Part shown: piece after piece, positions 1 through 7,168 of the stretch
Layout of the letters: the number at the start of each line of letters is the position of its first letter
How positions within the stretch are numbered: the first letter of the stretch is position 1
NCBI RefSeq assembly: GCF_017875645.1
Contig: NZ_JAGGMR010000001.1
Coordinates: 4,588,001 to 4,652,000, forward strand
Direction: 5' to 3'
Length of the DNA: 64,000 bases
Source of the DNA: Nocardia goodfellowii
GTDB lineage: Bacteria > Actinomycetota > Actinomycetes > Mycobacteriales > Mycobacteriaceae
Position numbers and translations under genes: made by a program
The notes under the pieces: generated by a model
What the model saw: only the letters and a program-made list of their open reading frames with translations
Databases searched by the model: none
What the model was told of the DNA's origin: nothing

Positions 1-207
1 CGCGATGACGGTGCCGGCGATCCAGAAGATGTCGGCCGCATCGTGTGCCTCGATCAGCCACATCAGCCCACCGAGTCCGAGCATCAGCAGGCAGCTGATC
101 AGCAGGACGGGCGGTTTCGCTCGCTGCAGCCGTTCCTGTACCCGCCGAAGCCGTCCGGATGTATTGTCCGCCATGGCGATCCCCTGCTCTGATGTGTCGT
201 GGGTCAT
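1..207 (-). CDS. Heavy-metal P-type ATPase, N-terminal part (runs off window)
   Basis: Only the first 69 residues lie in the window; the rest continues beyond base 1. The segment has a polar, basic start (RLRRVQERLQRAKPP), then one strong hydrophobic helix (VLLISCLLMLGLGGLMWLI) and the phrase AADIFWIAGTVIA. That layout is the start of actinobacterial heavy-metal-translocating P1B ATPases without a metal-binding N-domain. The catalytic DKTGT and CPx motifs would lie outside the window, so the metal cannot be guessed. The ATG overlaps the stop of the glutaminase remnant (ATGA at 204-207), so the two were translationally coupled. A second in-frame ATG 11 codons on could also be used. Family is an inference from a short piece. 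Confidence 0.6.
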   Translation of the reverse strand, partial: MTHDTSEQGIAMADNTSGRLRRVQERLQRAKPPVLLISCLLMLGLGGLMWLIEAHDAADIFWIAGTVIA

Positions 208-695
208 GACTCGCGCTCCGCGAGCAACAGATCCAGCGATGCGGTCGAGGTTCGTGCCCGCACCGCGATCCCCCGCACACTGTTGCCCTGGTGGTCGAGC
301 CGCGGACTGAACACTCCGATGCCCAACTCCGAGGACACGACGGTTCGGCCGGTGACCGGACTGATCCAGCCGTCGGCCGAGATCGCCGCCATGACAACGC
401 GGCCGGTGCCTTCCTCGAAGCCGATCGCGCTGAACGGTTCCCCGCTTGGTTCGAAACCCACATGGCGGGCAACGGTTTTCAGCCCGAGCTCGGCCACCGC
501 GAGCACGAACACGAACGGCTTGGTTACGGGGAAGGACGCGGTGACTTCACGGCGGATTCGACCATACAAGCGGCAGCTCTGGCCATCAGGGATCGCAAGC
601 GCACCGGTGCCGTCCCATTTCATCTCGATCGCCCACCTACCGGTGGTTGGCGGCCGTCTCGCGACGGCTAGCATCGGCGCCGACACTGAGGTCAC
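204..695 (-). pseudogene. glsA: Glutaminase (GlsA) remnant with large internal deletion
   Basis: The 163-residue product joins two distant parts of a serine-dependent glutaminase. The first part carries VARHVGFEPSGEPFSAI, matching the conserved xVGxEPSGxPFNSI block. The last part carries ELGIGVFSPRLDHQGNSVRG, the conserved C-terminal block. The roughly 150 residues normally between them are absent, including the NPMINAGA segment and the catalytic Tyr/Asn region. The nucleophile motif SxxK is also lost: FPVTKPF stands where FxIQSISKPF is expected. Glutaminases are about 300 residues, so this is a non-catalytic leftover that kept its reading frame. It overlaps the start of the downstream P-type ATPase gene by 4 bases. 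Start codon GTG at 695 or ATG at 674. Confidence 0.75.
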
Positions 696-1081
696 CCAGC
701 CAGCATATTCACAGCTAACTATTTGTCGAGGGCATAGGCCCGCGTCGCGTAACTCGTTATCTCAATCCCAGACGTACAACTCCTGGGATCGCCTTTGCGG
801 CAAAGCACAAAGCATTCAGCCCCCGCATGCAGCGCTTTCCCCGGAGGACGAGCGGACTGCCACTCACTTGAAGGGCGAAACACGACGTAGAAACAGGGGC
901 AGAGCACCGGTGCCGTAGTCCTCAGGGCGACGGAACCTGGTTGGGACTAGACGCCGGAACGTCAATCACCCAGTACCCCCAGGAGGCTTACAAGTTGCCG
1001 AACAACGCCCGCATAACGGCAGTCCGGGGGACGCCCCGCCGAACCGAGCTCACGAATGTTTGCTAAAAGTATGCTATATGG
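696..1081. other. Intergenic region without recognisable gene
   Basis: This stretch separates the minus-strand glutaminase remnant from the plus-strand amidase, so it should hold divergent promoters. No convincing -35/-10 pair, strong palindrome or coding frame was seen. The last 40 bases (TGCTAAAAGTATGCTATATG) are notably AT-rich against the surroundings and sit directly before the amidase start, so they are the likeliest promoter/leader segment. Confidence 0.4.
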
Positions 1082-2509
1082 ATGCGGACTGACGAATACC
1101 TGAGCTATGACGCGCTGGGGCTTGCCCAACTCGTTCAAGCCGGTGACGTGACGCCTCGCGAACTACTCGAAGTCGCTCGACAACAGGCCCGAATGGTGAA
1201 CCCCCGTATCAACGCGGTAGTTCGCTTCATGGCTGCCGAGGCCGAGCATCGGGTCGACCAAGAGTTGGTCGGCCCCTTCGCCGGCATTCCGTTCCTGATC
1301 AAGGACCTCGCGCAGGACTACGCCGGCTTGCCCAGCAGCTGCGGATCTCGTTCGCTGGCGCAACTGCCGGCTCGCGAGCACTCATTCGGTGCCAAGGGCA
1401 TCACCGAGCCCGACCTCTTCGGGCCTACCCGTAATCCGTGGGATCTCGATCGCACCCCTGGCGGCTCCTCCGGAGGTTCGGCCGCGGCGGTGGCCGCCGG
1501 CATCGTTCCGGCGGCCGGAGCGAACGACGGCGGAGGCTCCATCCGGATTCCAGCAGCCTGTTGCGGGCTCGTCGGCCTCAAGCCGGGGCGCGGGCTGGTG
1601 CCCATGGGCCCTGCGATCGCCGAAATGATGCATGGCGCCGCAGCCCAGGGCGTCGTTACCCGTACCGTGCGTGATACCGCCGCGATGCTCGATGTCGTCA
1701 AAGGTGGCGAGCTCAGCGGACCCTATCTCCCAGCGGTTCCGGCCGAGACATTCCTGTCCCAGATCGGGGCCGACCCTGGTCGACTGCGGATCGGCATCTG
1801 CACATTCTCGGCCATCAACCCAGCCCCTCATGCCGAGGCTCGCACGGCCGTCGAGGTCGCAGGCAGGGCGCTCGCGGACCTGGGACACACTGTCGAGATC
1901 CTCGACAAGCCGCCGGTCGACGACCACGTGCTGGCCCAGGATTTCCTGCTCACCTGGTTCAGCTCTCTCGCCTGGGAAGTCGAGGACGCCAAGCGTCGAT
2001 CCGGTTGCGGCGATGAAGGTTTCGAATTCGATACCCGCCTGATGGCCGCGCTGGGGCGTGCCTGCGGCAGCCTCGAATACATCGACGTGGTCATGCGCCG
2101 CCATGACCACACGCGGCGACTGTCCGGCTTCTACGACAACTATGACTTGCTGGTGACTCCCACTCTCGCCGACCTGCCTCCGCTGATCGGCTCGCTCGAC
2201 ACACCTCGGCCGCTGCGCCGGGCCGCAGAGGTCCTGCTCACGACACACACCGCGGGCCTGCTACGACACACGAAACTGCTCGATCAAATCATCGACAACA
2301 ATCTGAGCTGGACCCCATACACGCAGTTGGCCAACGTGACCGGACGCCCAGCCATGTCACTGCCACTGCATTGGAGCGCCGACGCTATTCCGATCGGCGT
2401 GCAGTTCACCGCGCAGTTGGGTGGAGAAGCGATGATGGTGCGTTTGGCAGCTCAGCTCGAACAGGCCGTGCCGTGGATCGACCGGCGCCCACCGGTCTGT
2501 TTGCGCTGA
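1082..2509 (+). CDS. Amidase signature family enzyme, with a short internal gap
   Basis: A 475-residue member of the amidase signature family, which hydrolyses amide bonds (aryl or aliphatic amides, nylon oligomers, Gln-tRNA-type substrates) with a Ser-cisSer-Lys triad. All three residues are visible: the Lys in GIPFLIKDL, the cis-Ser in the Gly/Ser-rich block TPGGSSGGSAAAVAAGIVPA, and the nucleophile in NDGGGSIRIPAACCGLVGLK. Between AREHS and FGAKGITEPDLFGPTRNPWD about 21 residues usual in this family (the xxxRxxxAGxVxxGKTNTPE block) are missing in frame. That block supports the substrate cleft, so activity is doubtful although the triad remains. The start ATG has no strong Shine-Dalgarno. 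Substrate cannot be told. Confidence 0.85.
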   Translation: MRTDEYLSYDALGLAQLVQAGDVTPRELLEVARQQARMVNPRINAVVRFMAAEAEHRVDQELVGPFAGIPFLIKDLAQDYAGLPSSCGSRSLAQLPAREHSFGAKGITEPDLFGPTRNPWDLDRTPGGSSGGSAAAVAAGIVPAAGANDGGGSIRIPAACCGLVGLKPGRGLVPMGPAIAEMMHGAAAQGVVTRTVRDTAAMLDVVKGGELSGPYLPAVPAETFLSQIGADPGRLRIGICTFSAINPAPHAEARTAVEVAGRALADLGHTVEILDKPPVDDHVLAQDFLLTWFSSLAWEVEDAKRRSGCGDEGFEFDTRLMAALGRACGSLEYIDVVMRRHDHTRRLSGFYDNYDLLVTPTLADLPPLIGSLDTPRPLRRAAEVLLTTHTAGLLRHTKLLDQIIDNNLSWTPYTQLANVTGRPAMSLPLHWSADAIPIGVQFTAQLGGEAMMVRLAAQLEQAVPWIDRRPPVCLR

Positions 2510-2568
2510 CCCGCCCCTGCGTTATCCGGTGCCCGGTTGAAGCGCCCAGACGGCCACCATGGCAGGGC

Positions 2569-3486
2569 TCATTGTTGTGGGTGGACAACGATGATCGGGC
2601 ACTGCGCCCGGTCGAGCAATGAACTGCTCGTCGAACCCAGGAGCAGCCGGGCGAACCCCCCGCGCCCGCGGCTACCGACCACGATCAGCTGGGCCGACTC
2701 CGACCAGGACAGCAGTTCGTCTTGGGGCGCGTTGTCAGACAGCTGGGGTTCCACGGCTACCCGCGGATACTGTTCCTGCCACCCGGCCAGCCGCTCGGAC
2801 AACAAAGCCTTGGCCTGGGTGCCGAAATCAGTGGCCTCCTCTGCGAATTGGAACAAGCGCGCGAATTTCCCGGCATACGGGTCCGACCAGCAATGCACCG
2901 CAACCAGCGCGGCGTCCCGCGAAGCCGCGACATCGAATGCCACTGCGGTCGCCGCCTCGCTGACCGGACTGCCGTCGACCCCGACGACGACGGGCCCCTC
3001 CGCAGCGAGTCCGCTGCGGCCCCCACGTACTACCGCGACCGGGCCCTTCGCGTGACTGACCACTGAGAGCAGAACCGAACCGAGTCGTCCAAGACCCAGT
3101 CGGTCCTCGGGACCACCGAGCACCACCAGGTAGGCACTGCTGGAGTGCTCGATGAGCAACTCGACAGGGTCGCCGGGCTCGATCACGGACCGGATCCGAA
3201 GCGCTGGGTCTACTGTGCGCGCGTGCGCTGTCGCCTCTGCCATGGTCTGTTCTGCCATGTCGTAAATCGCTTCACGCAGCCACCGCGGCCGGGTTTCCGG
3301 TGGTCCATAGATGGCGTCGAGGTTCAACCCACGGACGAGCAACAGTTCGCGGTTTCGCCGTGCGGCGACCTCTGCCGCCCACCGCACCGCTAGGTTCCCG
3401 GCCGGGCCTCCGTCCACACCTACCACCACGCTCGCTGAGGTCGGCCTGTGCGCAGCATTGACATCATTGTGAGCCAACTGGTCCAT
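2569..3486 (-). CDS. Universal stress protein, tandem UspA domains
   Basis: A 305-residue protein built of two UspA domains, the form common in Nocardia and mycobacteria. Each begins with the nucleotide-site strand (VVVGVDGGPAGNLAVRWAAE near residue 20; VVVGVDGSPVSEAATAVAF near 165). The C-terminal domain ends with the ATP-binding loop IVVGSRGRGGFARLLLGSTS, fitting G-2x-G-9x-G(S/T). The first domain has a weaker version (VVLGGPEDRLGLGRLGSV). Cytoplasmic; such proteins are usually tied to hypoxia, persistence or energy stress, but the exact role here is inferred only from family. It faces the amidase tail to tail, and lies 127 bp downstream of the aminotransferase on the same strand, so co-transcription is possible. 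Confidence 0.93.
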   Translation of the reverse strand: MDQLAHNDVNAAHRPTSASVVVGVDGGPAGNLAVRWAAEVAARRNRELLLVRGLNLDAIYGPPETRPRWLREAIYDMAEQTMAEATAHARTVDPALRIRSVIEPGDPVELLIEHSSSAYLVVLGGPEDRLGLGRLGSVLLSVVSHAKGPVAVVRGGRSGLAAEGPVVVGVDGSPVSEAATAVAFDVAASRDAALVAVHCWSDPYAGKFARLFQFAEEATDFGTQAKALLSERLAGWQEQYPRVAVEPQLSDNAPQDELLSWSESAQLIVVGSRGRGGFARLLLGSTSSSLLDRAQCPIIVVHPQQ

Positions 3487-3613
3487 CCCTTCGCTGAGGC
3501 GACAATTCCGGGTGTGCGTCCCGAACTTCGGTGGGCACGAACGTTGGTCAGTTGATCAGGTGAGCGGCGGACCTATCGGCCGTGGCCGGGTGGCAAGAGA
3601 TCCGCCGCACGAA

Positions 3614-4996
3614 TCAGAGGAGATCGATCGCCCCCGAAAGGGCATGCCGCAGAGCCTGTTCCATTTCATCGAACTGCGCCTGGCCACAGATGAGGGGCGG
3701 CGCAAGCTGAATGACGGGCTCGGCCCGATCGTCGGCCCGGCAGTGCAGGCCGGCTTGGAGCAGCGCCTTCGAGATGTGTCGCTTGAGGACGCGCGTAGCC
3801 TGCTCGTCGGTGAAACGCGCCTTGGTGGTCTTGTCCCGGACCAACTCGATTGCCCAGAAGTATCCGGTTCCGCGGACTTCGCCGACGATCGGCAGGTCGT
3901 AGAGCTTTTGGAGTGTCGAACGGAACGCGGCCTCGTTGCCGCGGACATGACCGTAGAGGTCTTCGTTTGCGATAACGTCGAGGTTGGCCATGGCCACCGC
4001 GCAGCCGACGGGGTGCCCGCCGTAGGTGGAGCCGTGCATGAAAGTCGCGCCGTGGGAGAACGGCTCGAAGATCCGATCGCTGATCAAGACCGCGCCCAGC
4101 GGCGCATAACCCGAGGTGAGGCCCTTGGCCGTGGTGATGATGTCGGGCTGGTAGCCGAACTTCTCGGCCCCGAAGTCGTACCCGAGTCTGCCGAAGGCGC
4201 AGATCACTTCGTCGGAGACGAGCAGCACGTCGTGGCGGTCACAAATCTCTCGGACACGCTCGAAATACCCCGGCGGGGGCACGAAGCAGCCACCGGTGTT
4301 CTGAACCGGTTCGAGGAACACCGCGGCGACCGTTTCCGGACCTTCGAACAGGATCGCTTCCTCGATCCGGTCCGCCGCCCACAGTCCGTAGGTTACGTAG
4401 TCGTCGGCATGCTCGGTGGCGCGATAGAAATTGGTGTTGGGAACGCGCTGCGTGCTCGGAACGAGCGGCTCGAATTCGGTTTTGGCGCCGGGTATTCCGG
4501 TGATGGACAATGCCCCCATCGAGGTGCCGTGATATGCCATGGACCGGCTTATCACTTTGTGTTTGTTCGGTTTGCCGGTCAGTTTGAAGTATTGGCGGAT
4601 CAGTTTCCACGCGGTCTCGACCGCCTCACCACCGCTGACTGTGAAGAACACTCGGTTGAGGTCGCCGGGCGCGGCTGCCGCGAGCCGCTCGGCCAGTGCC
4701 AGCGCCGGTGGGGTCGCATATCCCCACAGCGGGAAGTACGCGAGTTCGCGGGTCTGTCGTGTGGCCGCCTCGATAAGCTCTTCTCGTCCGTGCCCGACCT
4801 GAACCGCGAACAGGCCGGCCAGCCCGTCGAGGTAGCGGCGACCGGCTTCGTCGTAAACATAGGCGCCTTCACCGCGGACGATCACCGGGACGTCGTCAGC
4901 GGTTGTGGCCTCCTGTGGAGTGAAATGCAGCCACAAATGGTCACGAACGATACGGGCAGCGTCCGAGGCGAGCCTCGGCTGAGGGCTGGCGGACAT
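3614..4996 (-). CDS. Class III PLP-dependent aminotransferase
   Basis: A 460-residue class III (omega) aminotransferase of the putrescine/beta-alanine:pyruvate type, moving a terminal amino group from a diamine or omega-amino acid to pyruvate. The PLP lysine is in TTAKGLTSGYAPLG (about K291), the ring-nitrogen aspartate in LLVSDEVICAFGRLG (about D262), and the phosphate-binding turn in FTVSGGEAVETAWKL. Length matches the family. I chose ATG 4996 (MSASPQP) because AGGAGA sits just upstream; an in-frame ATG seven codons earlier (5017) lacks such a site. No pathway partners adjoin it, so the amine substrate is unknown. Confidence 0.92.
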   Translation of the reverse strand: MSASPQPRLASDAARIVRDHLWLHFTPQEATTADDVPVIVRGEGAYVYDEAGRRYLDGLAGLFAVQVGHGREELIEAATRQTRELAYFPLWGYATPPALALAERLAAAAPGDLNRVFFTVSGGEAVETAWKLIRQYFKLTGKPNKHKVISRSMAYHGTSMGALSITGIPGAKTEFEPLVPSTQRVPNTNFYRATEHADDYVTYGLWAADRIEEAILFEGPETVAAVFLEPVQNTGGCFVPPPGYFERVREICDRHDVLLVSDEVICAFGRLGYDFGAEKFGYQPDIITTAKGLTSGYAPLGAVLISDRIFEPFSHGATFMHGSTYGGHPVGCAVAMANLDVIANEDLYGHVRGNEAAFRSTLQKLYDLPIVGEVRGTGYFWAIELVRDKTTKARFTDEQATRVLKRHISKALLQAGLHCRADDRAEPVIQLAPPLICGQAQFDEMEQALRHALSGAIDLL

Positions 4997-5418
4997 GCTC
5001 TTCTCCTGAGGTGTCATCGCACCGCCGCAGCGATTCGCGCAGTGCCGAACGGTTAGCCGGAGCAGAACTCGGTCTCGAGCCTAAGCAGCGGAATCAAAGG
5101 CTGTCCACCATGAAGGGAACGCGGAATTACCCGGTGAATAAGCTTCCGAGCGGGCCGAATGGCATTGCGGTGATCGAGCCGGCGAAATTATCGCAACCCA
5201 ATAGCAACTCCTCACCAGTCGATCGTTACCCGGGGTGAGCGCCGAGAAATCGCGCCGGATGCGTGGGTTGCCGAACTGTCGAGGTCGCTCGGTCGTGGTT
5301 GTGTCCGGATGACGGTAACTCGGATCGGGCGCTGCCGAGTTCGTCAACGGTCACCGGCGACCTTGCCCAAGGCCGCGGCTGCACAGGAGCGGCCGGCCGC
5401 GACCATGCGAGCAGCGTG
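4997..5418. other. Divergent intergenic region
   Basis: It lies between the minus-strand aminotransferase and the plus-strand kinase pseudogene and should carry the aminotransferase promoter. I see no clear operator, terminator or further gene. The segment 5120-5220 is somewhat AT-richer than its surroundings. Confidence 0.35.
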
Positions 5419-6255
5419 ATGAAATCGATTGTGCCGCAGACATTCAGGGAATGCGGCACTATCGGATGTTCCGAGACCGGCTGGCACGCCGGCATAGCGA
5501 CATTGCGCGACGGCAGCCGAATTTTCGCCAAGGCCCTGGCGAACGCCGGCGTCTTCCAATCCGAGGCCGCCGGACTGTCAGCACTCGCACAGCTCGGCGG
5601 CGTACGTGTCCCGACTGTCGTCCACGCCGCGCCCCATCTACTCGTCCTCGAAACGCTGCGCCCCGCGGTGAAGACGAGCAGTTCTGGGAAGAGCTCGCAC
5701 ACATGATCGCTGCACTGCACACTTCCACGGTCTCCGACCGGTTCGGGTGGCACCGCGACGGCTGGCACGGCCGAATGGTGCAAGAAAACGATTGGGAGAC
5801 AGACGGTTACCAGTTCTACGCCCAACACAGGATCCTGCGGTGGCCGCGGGAGAAGCCGGTGCGGAAACAGTTCGATCGCGACCAGCGCAGAGCAATTGAA
5901 CGACTCTGCCGCACGCTGCCCGAACTCATACCACCGCACCCGCCATCGCTGACCCACGGGGGACATATGGCCCGGAAACATCCTCGCGGACAGCTCCGGT
6001 AAGCCCGCGCTGATCGACCCCGCGGTGTCCTATGGCTGGCCCGAGATCGACCTGGCCGCACTGCGGTGCCCACCCCGACCGCCGGCTTCGGACCGTTTCT
6101 TCGCCGTGTACGAAGACCTCGCTCGTCCGAGTGAGGGATGGCGTGACCATGCGCAGCTGCTGCGTATCCGGGACCTGTTCAGCGTCATCGCCCATGGCCT
6201 CGACACCTGGGGTGCCGCGCGAATTATCCACGCAGCCCTGGCCGCCGATACGTGA
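5419..6255 (+). pseudogene. Fructosamine/aminoglycoside kinase-like gene, two frameshifts
   Basis: Read across three frames, this is one kinase of the fructosamine kinase / aminoglycoside phosphotransferase fold, about 278 codons. Frame A (5419-~5670) gives GWHAGIATLRDGSRIFAKAL and HLLVLETLRP. Frame B (~5668-5955) gives GEDEQFWEELAHMIAALHT, then FGWHRDG and WPREKPVRKQFDRDQRRAIE. Frame C (from ~5957 to TGA 6255) gives the catalytic block HGDIWPGNILAD followed by KPALIDPAVSYGWPEIDLA. The second shift is explained by one extra G in the run at 5957-5961: removing it restores HGDIWPGN. The first shift lies near 5665-5672. Family members phosphorylate ketosamines on glycated protein or small molecules. 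As written no full-length product can be made; homopolymer sequencing error must be excluded. Confidence 0.8.
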
Positions 6256-6803
6256 ACCTTACCGAGAACCTCGCGGTCAGCGGCCGTGGCGTCGGTCGCG
6301 TCGATGCTGCTGGCCGGGGACGGCGTGGAGGAACTGGTCACCCCCAGCCGCTCAGCCGGAACACACCCCGGGCTGCGCGATAACCGATATCCGGCCTTGC
6401 GCCGCTGCACTACGCTGCGGCGGATCTCAACCACTACCCGAACGCTCAGCCACGGATACGAACCTCGGGAAGCCGTGTCGACTCAGGATCTCGGCGACCC
6501 CCGACGCTCGCACCACAGCCTGCACGCCTATCGCTACGCGCCGGAGATTCGGGTCCGAGTCACCCGCCAACTCAGGCTGAGACTGCTATGTCTGCCCATA
6601 GTGCTCCTTGACCGCGCGCTCACAACATTTTTGCGCCAACTGATCTTTTCTTCGCGACATTCCTGCAACTGCTGCTGATACGACTTCCTAGGGTGCTGTG
6701 GGCGCTCGGCCAGGTCAAAGGAATGTGTTGCGGGTCCGCACCATCCTTTCCCTCGACCAGGCCTCCGGCCGACAGACGCCACCACCGCCGCGTGCTGCCA
6801 TGC
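6256..6803. other. Degenerate stretch, no intact gene
   Basis: No frame gives a convincing whole protein. On the minus strand near 6580-6470 the peptide AGDSDPNLRRVAIGVQAVV resembles a HEAT- or LRV-type repeat unit, which may be the trace of a lost repeat protein. The stretch sits between two gene remnants and looks like eroded coding DNA. Confidence 0.35.
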
Positions 6804-7118
6804 CGTGACCACACTCACCGGTCGCGCTGCGTGCCGCTGGTGGCGAGCCTGTGCGCGTTTGTCGCCGCGAATGCGGCCGCGGCGGGTACGTCGTCGTTCA
6901 CTGTGCTGTTGATCCTGCGCGTCGCCGCAGCGGCAGCCGCCGCGGTCGCGATCCCGGCGCTGTTCGCTACCGCGGTCCAGCGGGCATCCGCCGCGATGGT
7001 CGGCCGCTATGTCGCGGTGGTGGCGTTGGGCGTCACCAGATCGATCCCGGCGATCGGATTCGCGGTCGGAACCAGCGCCCGCAACCGGGACAACCGCGCG
7101 TTACGGTTGCGATCGTGA
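6804..7118 (+). pseudogene. MFS transporter remnant
   Basis: Starting in one frame with TTLTGR (the end of an MFS first helix and loop) and continuing in the next frame with LVASLCAFVAANAAAAGTSS, FTVLLILRVAAAAAAAVAIP and ALFATAVQ, this is the helix 2-4 region of a drug/sugar-efflux type major facilitator. The GRYVAVVALGVTRSIPAIGF segment matches the following loop and helix. The usual 400-residue protein is missing both ends. A complete transporter of the same general type is found at 59605-60825. Not expected to be functional. Confidence 0.6.
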
Positions 7119-7168
7119 CCCACCGCCACCGTTACCCGAAGGCCAACGCGTTGGCTCTGCGGACGCGC

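Noticed and set aside
204..250. MKWDGTG near the glutaminase remnant start resembling an ATP-dependent DNA ligase motif (KxDG)
   Set aside because: The following EPSGEPF and GNSVRG blocks fix the family as glutaminase; the KWDG is chance.
3512..5056. Long open plus-strand frame of over 500 codons
   Set aside because: Antisense to the class III aminotransferase, whose motifs are unmistakable on the minus strand.
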